A DNA stretch of 64,000 nucleotides from CAIMUS01 sp963708455 (GTDB taxonomy: Bacteria > Pseudomonadota > Gammaproteobacteria > Competibacterales > Competibacteraceae): the NCBI GenBank assembly GCA_963708455.1, contig CAVPSQ010000005.1:558001-622000 (forward strand), read 5' to 3'. The translations under genes and the position numbers were made by a program. The notes under the pieces are model-generated. The model saw only the letters and a list, made by a program, of their open reading frames with translations, did no database searches and was not told where the DNA came from. This document shows, piece by piece, positions 56,994 to 64,000 of this stretch (the stretch's first letter is position 1; each line of letters starts with the position of its first letter).

Positions 56994-57472
56994 CGGCTTG
57001 CACTCTCGATACTCTTGCCATCGGGCATCTTGGTCGTCATCATCGCCACCGCAACGACATCAGCGCTGCCGTCGGAGTTCCAGCGTTCGATGCCGATCTC
57101 CTGCACAGCGCCGAATCCGCGCTCGGCTTGGGCCACCTGAATCACGACGGCATTGATGTTCTTTTCGAAATCCTCGGCGAACACACCCGTGCCCTTCGCC
57201 AGCACCGAGTTGGCGTAGTCATTGGCGCGGAAGGGATCCGGTGAGGTGTAGTTGGTGATGAACGATCTGGTGAAGTCGAGCACGTCGGCATCGCGAATCT
57301 GTGCGCGCTGCACCGTGTCGTGCTTGGCGAAGATCAGCGCCGCGGCTGTGACACCGGTGATCACCACCACGCCCGCCGAGGCGGCGACCGACGCCAGCAT
57401 CCGGTAGCGAGGCTGCGGTTCGGGGAGCTGCAACACCGGGGTGTCGGGTTCGTATCTGCGGCGTGGGCTCAT
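56927..57472 (-). CDS. Mce-associated membrane protein (Rv0177 type)
   Basis: A 181-residue protein with one N-terminal helix (MLASVAASAGVVVITGVTAA) and an exported domain: VLDFTRSFITNYTSPDPFRA, then DFEKNINAVVIQVAQAERGF, ending EGEQWKVSNLKQVI. The start MSPRRRYEPD (ATG 57472) overlaps the stop of the upstream RDD gene by 4 bases. It is a member of the four-gene Mce-associated set that follows Mce1F and is probably translated in step with its neighbours. Confidence 0.87.
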   Translation of the reverse strand: MSPRRRYEPDTPVLQLPEPQPRYRMLASVAASAGVVVITGVTAAALIFAKHDTVQRAQIRDADVLDFTRSFITNYTSPDPFRANDYANSVLAKGTGVFAEDFEKNINAVVIQVAQAERGFGAVQEIGIERWNSDGSADVVAVAMMTTKMPDGKSIESASRWAITATKEGEQWKVSNLKQVI

Positions 57473-58446
57473 CGGCCACCCCCGTCGGAACTGGGAGCAG
57501 TCAGCACGGTCAGTTCCGATACCTGCCACTGGCCCGAACCCGACTTCTCAAAACCAGCTCGAACCGAGGCCGTGATGAACCGCTGAGCCCGTTCGATACC
57601 GCGCTGGCCCTGCAGCAGCAGCAGCATCGTCGCGCGGTCCTTCGAGTTGGACAACACCGCGCTGTTGGTGACCCAGAGTTCGTTATCCATCGCGCCGGCC
57701 TTGCGGATGGCCTCCTGCTGAGCGATCCAGGTCGGCCGGAAGGCCTCGGTCACCAAACCCTGGGCACGGGTGAAGTCATCCTGGACGCTGGCAGCCTTAT
57801 AGGTGAGGAGATCGGCGACGATCTTGGGCCCCTGCACGGCGATCTGCTCGCGGGCGTGCGCGATCGCCGTTTCCTGCCGGTACACGGCGAAGTACCCCGC
57901 TGTAGCGATCGCGGTCGAGAGCACCGCCGCGGCGGCCATGGCCGCGACCGCGCGGTGACGCCGGTCGGGTCGGGCACCGTCGATCCGGTGGACCTCGGTG
58001 CGGGCCAGCATGTCGGCGAAGGTCCGGCCGCGGGAATCCAGCAGTGGCCAGAGCCAGCCCAACAACAGCGGCACGGTATCCAGCAGGTGGGCCACATCAC
58101 GCAGCAGCAGCCGCCACGGACTGACAGGTTCACCGTCACGGTCCAGCACCGCGATACCGAACACCGAACGGCCGAGGCTCCATCCGGTGGCCGAGGGCAG
58201 CAAGAGCCGATTGACCAGCACCGCCAGCAGCACGACCGCGCCCACCAGCAGCGCCGTCCACCACAGCCAGCCTCGGGACGGTGCTGAACCCCACACCAGC
58301 AGGGCCACCGCGACAACGCCCGCGCCGAACAGCACGTCGATGACGAAGGCGCCCGCCCGAGCCGACCAGGTCGCGACCACGCCGGCGGTCACGGGGACCT
58401 CGGTGGCGGCATCCTCGATCAGGGTTTCGTCGACGGTCACGGTCAC
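57469..58446 (-). CDS. RDD-domain Mce-associated protein (Rv0176 type)
   Basis: A 325-residue protein joining an RDD membrane domain to a Mce-associated domain. The RDD part has ATWSARAGAFVIDVLFGAGV and WTALLVGAVVLLAVLVNRLL, and GWSLGRSVFGIAVLDRDGEP. After a cytoplasmic turn, another helix (AVAAMAAAAVLSTAIATAGY) leads to the exported NTF2-like part ending GSGQWQVSELTVLTAPSSDG. It is coupled to both neighbours by 4-base overlaps. The same fusion is found in M. tuberculosis Rv0176. Confidence 0.87.
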   Translation of the reverse strand: MTVTVDETLIEDAATEVPVTAGVVATWSARAGAFVIDVLFGAGVVAVALLVWGSAPSRGWLWWTALLVGAVVLLAVLVNRLLLPSATGWSLGRSVFGIAVLDRDGEPVSPWRLLLRDVAHLLDTVPLLLGWLWPLLDSRGRTFADMLARTEVHRIDGARPDRRHRAVAAMAAAAVLSTAIATAGYFAVYRQETAIAHAREQIAVQGPKIVADLLTYKAASVQDDFTRAQGLVTEAFRPTWIAQQEAIRKAGAMDNELWVTNSAVLSNSKDRATMLLLLQGQRGIERAQRFITASVRAGFEKSGSGQWQVSELTVLTAPSSDGGGR

Positions 58447-59012
58447 TTACTCACCGGCTCGATATTGTCGATTTTGTAGGTGCCGTCGACGGGTGCCATC
58501 CGCACTCGCAACCGATAGCTCAACTCCTGGCCCTGCTGCTCGACATTCGACATCTCGACGCGGGTGGCGACCAGAACGTCGATCGCGCCGTCGGAGTAGT
58601 GCTTCTCGGCCGCGGCCCGGATATCGGTGATCTTCACCTTGGCGTTGACGGTCTGATAGGCCTCGGTGAGCAGGCTGCTGTAGAGGTTGGCCTGGGGTGC
58701 GTAATTCTCCGTGGTGCAGGCGACGATCTTGCGCTGGCTGTCGTTCATCGCCTGGATATCGGGCGCCTGGGTGGCCGCGATGCAGTCCTTGGCCGTCTCG
58801 ACGGCCAGCACTTCATCGGCTTCAGTCGAGGCGATATCGCGATTGGAGACCCACGCGAACACGCCGGCCGCGATCACCGCAAGGCTCACCGCCACCAGTG
58901 CGGCGCACACACGAACCAACCAGCGTCCGGAACTCAGCCTCGACTCGGTCGGCTCAGGCACTGTCAATGGCGGGGTTGGGGTCAGCTGACCGGAGCCAGC
59001 ATCTCCTTCCAT
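58443..59012 (-). CDS. Mce-associated membrane protein (Rv0175 type)
   Basis: A 189-residue protein: a Pro/Thr-rich cytoplasmic start (LTPTPPLTVPEPTESRLSSG), one helix (AALVAVSLAVIAAGVFAWVS), then an exported domain with AVETAKDCIAATQAPDIQAM and SQRKIVACTTENYAPQANLY, which places two Cys for a possible disulfide. It ends TYKIDNIEPVSK. ATG 59012 lies inside the last codons of mce1F (31-base overlap). It is the first of the four Mce-associated genes. Confidence 0.87.
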   Translation of the reverse strand: MEGDAGSGQLTPTPPLTVPEPTESRLSSGRWLVRVCAALVAVSLAVIAAGVFAWVSNRDIASTEADEVLAVETAKDCIAATQAPDIQAMNDSQRKIVACTTENYAPQANLYSSLLTEAYQTVNAKVKITDIRAAAEKHYSDGAIDVLVATRVEMSNVEQQGQELSYRLRVRMAPVDGTYKIDNIEPVSK

Positions 59013-60544
59013 CCGTCGTCTCCTGTACTGGTCGAGTTCGTGACGGTATACGTCGTGCCGTCAGGCCCGACAATATCCCCACTCTGGGCGTCGTAGACCG
59101 CCGAGGTGTTGGTCGCCGGTGCAGGCCCAGGCGTGTAGGTACACGGGTTGGGTTGCTGACCGTTGCACTGCACCGTACCGCCGCGGGGCGCCGACGGCGC
59201 GTCCTGGGCGGGCGGCTCGGGCACCGGCAGCAGTTCAGCCGCCAGTGGGTTGAGCCCGTTGTTGATGCTCGGTGCGGGGATGACGGTGCCGGGATTGACC
59301 GGCTGGTCGCACCGGGCACCCGGGGCCGGGCAGTTGACGATCTGGTTGGGGTCGCCGTACCACGGGTTGGTGCCCAGCGGTGTGTACGGCTCGTTGCTGC
59401 GGCACTCCAGCGGTGTGGCCCCACGCTTACCGGGCACGTCCACACAGGGGAAGTTGCGCGCGCCACGAACAGCGTTGGCCGGAGTGTCCTTCGGGATCTT
59501 GCAGTAGAGGCCCGATTCCACCGGCTTCACACTGAGGTCGGCTGGCGACCGCCACTGGCTGGCCGGCAGGAAGCCGGTCAGGCACGGCGGCGGCTGGTTG
59601 AGCGACAACCCGAGGTCGAGCGAGGCCTGACCGGGGAATACGCCCGCCACCGACTGTCCGGCAGCCGCGCCCTGCGGCAGGAGCACCAGGGACTGCTCCA
59701 CACCCTTGTTGTACCGCTTGAGCATCTCGATGATGATCTCGAGGTTCGCCAGGGTCTGCGGCAGGCCATCCTTGACGTCGAGGAACAGGGTATTGAGCCC
59801 CTCCGCAGTGGGTGCGGCCTGCTGAAGACCGCTGCGCAGCGCGGCATCCTGGGCCTTGCCCTGTGCCGTCAGGGAGTTGAGGTTGGCGGCCCACACGGCG
59901 ATCGCATCCCCGGTCGACACCTGGCTGTCCAGGATCGGCGGGGCGTTATCAACAATGTCATTGAGATCGGTGATGTTGGTCTGGAGTGCGTCGACGAACT
60001 TCGACGTGTTATCGGTCAACCTCTGCAGTGTCGGCCCCAGGCCACCGACGGCCATGGCCGTCTCGTCCAGCAGGGTGGGGATCTTGTCCGCCGGCAGCGC
60101 CGACAGGTTGCGGTAGAGGGCGTCGAGGGCAGGTCCCACCGGTTGCGGGATGGTGCTCTTGGTGATCGTCTGCCCGGCGGCGAAGTACTGGCCCGTCTTA
60201 CCGTCGGACACCAGGTCCAGGTACTGCTCGCCGATCGCGGTCACCGACCGGACGTTGGCGGAAGCATCGACCGGGATCTGGTATCTGTCGGCGATCCGGA
60301 GCGTGGCCCGGGCGCCCTTCTCAGTGGGCTCGATATCGGTCACCTGGCCGATCGTGACACCGCGATAGGTCACATTCGACGTCTTGTACAGACCACCGGC
60401 CGACGGCAGATCCACCGAGAGGGTGTACTGACCGATCCCGGCGACGCTGGGCAGGCGCAGGTAGTAAATGCTCAGGCCAATCAGGGCCAGCACGGTCAGC
60501 ACGACGAACGTGCCCAACTGGAATTTGATGAAGCGGGTCAGCAT
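58982..60544 (-). CDS. mce1F: Mce1F, lipid-transport substrate-binding protein
   Basis: An intact 520-residue MCE protein. One N-terminal helix (FQLGTFVVLTVLALIGLSIY) anchors it. The MCE domain follows with YTLSVDLPSAGGLYKTSNVT and YRGVTIGQVTDIEPTEKGAR. A long helical barrel region (LSALPADKIPTLLDETAMAV) and a Pro/Asn-rich tail come next, ending MLAPVS. Six Mce proteins form a hexameric tunnel moving fatty and mycolic acids across the periplasm to the YrbE permease. It lies 16 bases after mce1E. Confidence 0.92.
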   Translation of the reverse strand: MLTRFIKFQLGTFVVLTVLALIGLSIYYLRLPSVAGIGQYTLSVDLPSAGGLYKTSNVTYRGVTIGQVTDIEPTEKGARATLRIADRYQIPVDASANVRSVTAIGEQYLDLVSDGKTGQYFAAGQTITKSTIPQPVGPALDALYRNLSALPADKIPTLLDETAMAVGGLGPTLQRLTDNTSKFVDALQTNITDLNDIVDNAPPILDSQVSTGDAIAVWAANLNSLTAQGKAQDAALRSGLQQAAPTAEGLNTLFLDVKDGLPQTLANLEIIIEMLKRYNKGVEQSLVLLPQGAAAGQSVAGVFPGQASLDLGLSLNQPPPCLTGFLPASQWRSPADLSVKPVESGLYCKIPKDTPANAVRGARNFPCVDVPGKRGATPLECRSNEPYTPLGTNPWYGDPNQIVNCPAPGARCDQPVNPGTVIPAPSINNGLNPLAAELLPVPEPPAQDAPSAPRGGTVQCNGQQPNPCTYTPGPAPATNTSAVYDAQSGDIVGPDGTTYTVTNSTSTGDDGWKEMLAPVS

Positions 60545-60560
60545 GGGTTCATTCCCTCAC

Positions 60561-61718
60561 TCACTCGCCACGCTCGACGAACGGACCGCCGCCGGAGGTC
60601 ATGTTCGGGTGCGGGGTGAACCGGACATCCGGGATCATCGTCGCCGGATCACGGCCCCACGACTGCTCCAGCGCCCGCAGCATGCCGGAGAAACCGGTAC
60701 CGGTCAGCAACGCATTGTCCAGTGAACTCAGCGTGAGATCGGCCTGCAGCGAGAGGTTGATGTAGTCGCCGCGGATGGCCTTCGGAATGCCGTCCAGCGG
60801 ATAGGGGTTGGTGATGATCAGCTTCATCGCCTCGAGGAAGTACGGTGCACCGCGGCCCAGTTGCTTCAGCGGCCGCTGCAGCGTCGCGAGGTTGGTGTCG
60901 ATATCGGCGCGGGCGGCCGACAGGCTGTCACCCGTCACCTTGTTGAACCGGCCGAGTGCGAGCACCGCATCGGTGACCCGGTCTTTAGCGCCGGCCAAAT
61001 ACTCGACCAACGGCGGCAGGTCGACCAGCAGTTGGTCGACGGTGTTGTTGCGGCTGGCCACGTAGGCGAAAAACTCGTTCGAGGACTCGATGGCGCGAGC
61101 GATATCCTCGCGTTGCTTGTTGAGCCCCGCGGTGAACACATCCAGGTTGTTCAGGAAATCACGGATCTGATCGGCATTACCGGTCAGCAGATTGTTGACC
61201 TCGGTCTGGATGATCTCCAGGTTCGGGATTCCGCCACCGCGCAGGACCGTGGCCAAACTGGCCAGGGTCCGCTCGATCGTCGGGAACGACGACGAGTTCT
61301 TCAACGGGATCGTCGCACCGTCTTTGAGCCGCTGCGGCGACGGATCCGCCGGCGCCGCCAGCTCGACATGCTGAGTGCCCAGAATGGAGCTCTGTCCGAT
61401 CTTGGCGGTGGCATTGGCGGGCAATTCGATGCCCGGCTCCACTGTCAGGGTCAGTGTCGGGACCCAGTCCTGGAGTTTGATCTCGCGCACGGTGCCCACG
61501 AACACGTCGGCAACCCGGACCCGGCTATTGGTGTTGAGCGCCAACGTGTCTGCAACCTGGACGTACACCGTCGTCGCACCCTTGCCGGTGCCCGGTCCCA
61601 CCGGAAGCGGCAGGTTGGCGATACCGCGCCACCCGCACGAGGTCAGCACCATGACCGTGACGAACAGCAGCAGTGCGCGCCGACCCATCCGACGAGTGGA
61701 ATTCAGGAACATGCTCAC
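60561..61718 (-). CDS. lprK: Mce1E lipoprotein (LprK)
   Basis: An intact 385-residue MCE protein with a lipoprotein signal: MGRRALLLFVTVMVLTSCGW, with lipobox LTSC. The MCE domain reads TVYVQVADTLALNTNSRVRV and ADVFVGTVREIKLQDWVPTL. The helical part has VEYLAGAKDRVTDAVLALGR. It ends NMTSGGGPFVERGE. GTG 61718 overlaps the mce1D stop by one base (TAGTG); ATG 61712 is an alternative. Lipid anchoring of the E subunit is a general feature of actinobacterial Mce systems. Confidence 0.92.
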   Translation of the reverse strand: MSMFLNSTRRMGRRALLLFVTVMVLTSCGWRGIANLPLPVGPGTGKGATTVYVQVADTLALNTNSRVRVADVFVGTVREIKLQDWVPTLTLTVEPGIELPANATAKIGQSSILGTQHVELAAPADPSPQRLKDGATIPLKNSSSFPTIERTLASLATVLRGGGIPNLEIIQTEVNNLLTGNADQIRDFLNNLDVFTAGLNKQREDIARAIESSNEFFAYVASRNNTVDQLLVDLPPLVEYLAGAKDRVTDAVLALGRFNKVTGDSLSAARADIDTNLATLQRPLKQLGRGAPYFLEAMKLIITNPYPLDGIPKAIRGDYINLSLQADLTLSSLDNALLTGTGFSGMLRALEQSWGRDPATMIPDVRFTPHPNMTSGGGPFVERGE

Positions 61719-63364
61719 TATCCAGCCCCCATCTCAGCAGGCAGCATCGGTCCGGGCGCGGCCGCGGCGGGTGCGGGCGGGCCGATCAACGCCGAGGCCG
61801 GAAGCGGACCCGGCACGACATCCACGCCGGGTGCCGGCGGCGGCGGCGCACCCGGGTACCACGGCGGCGGCAGCGGGTTGTTCTGGTTGCCGAAGCCGTC
61901 GTAGGAGTTCGGCGGCGCGCCGCCACGAGGGCCGGCCACTGGCATCGAGACGGGGTCGGGTCCGCCCATGAGTGCGGCGAGTGAGTCCGGGGTCAGCATC
62001 GGGCCGGTGAACGGACCGACCTCGACACCCTGCATGCCCTTAGCCACGATCCAGTCCGGCTCCCCGAACGGACCCTGCCACGGGACGGTGGAGGAGTTGC
62101 CGTGCGAGAACAGGGTGTCCCGCGACCAGATACCCGGCACCGTCGTGTCCTTCCACCCGGACGGCGGCCGCAGCCGCTCTTCGGAGTAGGCGACGTACTT
62201 GGGCAGCGTCTCGGCGCCGGAGAACTGGTTCAAGCTGAACGGCGGATAGTTGAACTTGGTCGCGTCGAAGATCGGCGACAGATACTGGGCACACAGCTCA
62301 GCCGAATCCTGGTAACCCAGCCGGCTGGCCGCCTGGATCCCGCTGCAGATGAACTGCATCGGGTTGGCCCAGCTGGCAACGGCCGGGATCGCCTGGATCG
62401 TGCCGTGGGTCGGGTGATAGATGTTGTTGACGTTCGCAGCGAGGTTCGGATACACATGCAGCGCGGTCTCGATACCATTGCGCGGCTCAGGCTGCATCAG
62501 AGTATTGGTCACCGCGGCCAGGTTGTTGATATCGGTGGCGAGCACCGATCCGTTGTCATCAACGAATTTGCGGGCGGTTTTCAGCAGGGTGTCGATGTCC
62601 TTGACCGCGTTGGCCAACTCCTGATCGGAGTTGGTGAGCGAGGTGGTGAAGGTCGCCAAGTTGTTGTTGAGGGCGACGAACTGCTGATCGTTCTGATGCA
62701 GCGCGTTGACGAACAGCGCCAGACTCTTGGTGACACCGAAGAGATCGTCACGGCCTTCGCCGAGCGCCGCCACCGCGTCGCTGAGCGCCCGGAACGTCGT
62801 GTTGATCTGCTTGCCCTTACCACTGAGTCCGTCGGCCAGTGACTGCACGAAATCGCCCAGTGGGCCCTTCGGCTGGCTCGGGGTCGGCCCGAGTTCGGTG
62901 ACCAGCGTGTCCAACTGCTTGCGGATGTCATCCCACTCCACCGGCACCTGGGTGCGCTCGAGGGGGATCACCGCATTATCGGCCAACGCCGGACCGCCGG
63001 TGTAGGGCGGCGCCAACTGGATGACGCGGGACGCCACCACGGTCGGGTTGAGGACTGAGGCCGTCGCATCCGCCGGCACCTTGTACCGACTGGCGAAGCT
63101 CAGCGTCACCTTCATCTTGTCGCCGGCGGGTTCGACGCTGTCGACACTGCCGACCTTGACGCCCATGATCTGAACGCGGTCGCCCGGATACACCGCCAAC
63201 GCGTCGGCGAAGTAGGCGACGACCGTGGTGGTGGCGGCCTTCTTGTACAGATTCCAGCCCACGAACGCCGCGATCAGAGCGAGGACGACCGCGATCGTTC
63301 CCACGACTACCGACCCGCGGGAGATCTTCGACAGATCCTTATTGCGGAAATTGAAGATGGACAT
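61718..63364 (-). CDS. mce1D: Mce1D, lipid-transport substrate-binding protein
   Basis: An intact 548-residue MCE protein. MSIFNFRNKDLSKISRGSVV leads into the anchor helix VGTIAVVLALIAAFVGWNLY. The MCE domain has VVAYFADALAVYPGDRVQIM and GVKVGSVDSVEPAGDKMKVT. A long helical region follows (AVKDIDTLLKTARKFVDDNG). The C-terminus is Pro/Ala/Gly-rich (GAPPPPAPGVDVVPGPLPAS), as is usual for the D subunit. It lies 3 bases after the mce1C stop. Confidence 0.92.
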   Translation of the reverse strand: MSIFNFRNKDLSKISRGSVVVGTIAVVLALIAAFVGWNLYKKAATTTVVAYFADALAVYPGDRVQIMGVKVGSVDSVEPAGDKMKVTLSFASRYKVPADATASVLNPTVVASRVIQLAPPYTGGPALADNAVIPLERTQVPVEWDDIRKQLDTLVTELGPTPSQPKGPLGDFVQSLADGLSGKGKQINTTFRALSDAVAALGEGRDDLFGVTKSLALFVNALHQNDQQFVALNNNLATFTTSLTNSDQELANAVKDIDTLLKTARKFVDDNGSVLATDINNLAAVTNTLMQPEPRNGIETALHVYPNLAANVNNIYHPTHGTIQAIPAVASWANPMQFICSGIQAASRLGYQDSAELCAQYLSPIFDATKFNYPPFSLNQFSGAETLPKYVAYSEERLRPPSGWKDTTVPGIWSRDTLFSHGNSSTVPWQGPFGEPDWIVAKGMQGVEVGPFTGPMLTPDSLAALMGGPDPVSMPVAGPRGGAPPNSYDGFGNQNNPLPPPWYPGAPPPPAPGVDVVPGPLPASALIGPPAPAAAAPGPMLPAEMGAG

Positions 63365-63367
63365 GGA

Positions 63368-64000
63368 CTACGACCCTCCCATGTCGACGGGCGCGATGAC
63401 GGTGGCGTCGAGCGGTTCCGGTACCGGAACGGTGCGCGCTCCGGTCGGACCGGGCGCCAGTGCCGGACCCGGCAGGCCGGGAGCGATCGGCCCCGGCAGG
63501 CCGGGGATGGCCGCCGACGGGACACCGTGATTAGGTGTCGCGGAGTCCGGCACCGGGGCCGAGATCGCGATACTGGGCGGGCCGAAACCACCGGGCACCG
63601 GCCCGTACGGACCCTCCGTCGCGGCGGCGCAGGGCAACGGGTTGCCCGGCGTCATACTTCCGCCGGTCGGCGTGTAGGAGCAGGGCGAGCCGGGACCGAC
63701 CGCCGGACCCGGGAACTCCGGTGTGCCTTCCAGGACCTGCTGGGGCGCCGGGGGCGCTCCGTTGGCCTGCATGGCGCCGGTGGGATCCGGGAACCGGAAC
63801 GCGGGCAGTCCGGCGTTGCGCCAGAACTCCTCGGGATCGATACCGCGCTTCTTGAACGCGGCGTCGATGAACGGCTGCATGAGCTGTCCGGGAATCAGGT
63901 TCACCACGAGGGACTTGAAGTACGGACCGGAACCGATCGACTCGGCCAGAGCGCCCATGAACTTCGAGGCGATGGTGATCGAGTTGGCGAAGTCATCACG
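63368..64000 (-). CDS. mce1C: Mce1C, C-terminal part (cut by the window edge)
   Basis: The frame is open from the window end: RDDFANSITIASKFMGALAE is the end of the MCE helical region, followed by FIDAAFKKRGIDPEEFWRNA. The rest is a Pro/Gly-rich tail (AIPGLPGPIAPGLPGPALAP) ending VIAPVDMGGS at the TAG 63368-63370. The N-terminal anchor and MCE domain lie beyond base 64000. The position before mce1D on the same strand supports Mce1C. Confidence 0.88.
   Translation of the reverse strand, partial: RDDFANSITIASKFMGALAESIGSGPYFKSLVVNLIPGQLMQPFIDAAFKKRGIDPEEFWRNAGLPAFRFPDPTGAMQANGAPPAPQQVLEGTPEFPGPAVGPGSPCSYTPTGGSMTPGNPLPCAAATEGPYGPVPGGFGPPSIAISAPVPDSATPNHGVPSAAIPGLPGPIAPGLPGPALAPGPTGARTVPVPEPLDATVIAPVDMGGS

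Noticed and set aside
1..64000. CRISPR arrays, insertion sequences, prophage or integrative elements
   Set aside because: No spaced direct repeats, transposase, integrase or att-like duplications were seen; gene order follows the mycobacterial core throughout.

Overview
The window is from a high-GC mycobacterium, most likely a rapid-growing Mycolicibacterium-type species. Gene content and order match, in reverse, the M. tuberculosis block from about Rv0227c to Rv0169 (Rv numbers are from memory; no search was run). The markers are DUF3068, glycosyltransferase, methyltransferase and aldehyde dehydrogenase genes, then echA1, an Rv0216-type hotdog protein, fadD4, pckA, trmB, mmpL3, mmpL11 with an Rv0203 hemophore, zmp1, an L,D-transpeptidase, ricR, ilvD, an Rv0197-type molybdoenzyme, a monoacylglycerol lipase, and the distal half of the mce1 operon.

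Layout. 1-6150: envelope and glycosylation genes plus an aldehyde dehydrogenase. 6178-8840: a large exported CocE-like hydrolase facing a MaoC-type hydratase. 9086-16264: an acyl-CoA catabolic island with a thioesterase, two pairs of acyl-CoA dehydrogenases, an enoyl-CoA hydratase and an HSL-type esterase. 16294-21389: a carboxylesterase, a double-hotdog protein, a secreted protein and a badly broken cytochrome P450. 21376-27614: fadD4, a Tat-exported beta-carbonic anhydrase, pckA and two degenerate GTPase-like proteins. 27712-38496: trmB, an NYN protein, mmpL3, an AI-2E transporter, a YbhN-type flippase-like protein, a hemophore, mmpL11 and a small HTH protein. 38502-48444: Rv0199/Rv0200-type membrane proteins, zmp1, an L,D-transpeptidase, an MFS pump, a copper module (ricR plus a DUF305 lipoprotein with an operator), ilvD and a secreted protein. 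48553-56289: a molybdoenzyme, an O-methyltransferase, a putative metallohydrolase, a DUF2786 protein, two hydrolases and a phosphodiester-glycosidase-like exported protein. 56286-64000: four Mce-associated proteins and Mce1F, E, D and C (C is cut by the window edge), all on the minus strand and all intact.

Many genes serve the envelope or lipids. MmpL3 and MmpL11 export lipids, Mce1 imports fatty or mycolic acids, the lipases and acyl-CoA enzymes degrade lipids, and PckA feeds gluconeogenesis when lipids are the carbon source. RicR and the DUF305 lipoprotein form a copper-response unit.

Main caveat: about twenty genes between 1 and 54 kb carry one or more single-base frameshifts. These include genes that should be indispensable (ilvD, mmpL3, pckA), and the broken frames keep perfectly conserved motifs. 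This looks like consensus indel error rather than gene decay. Coordinates below join the broken frames. No tRNA, rRNA, CRISPR array or insertion sequence was seen. No stretch longer than 300 bases lacks a gene; the largest gaps are 8841-9085 (holds an inverted repeat) and 34981-35190 (divergent promoter region of the hemophore and mmpL11).
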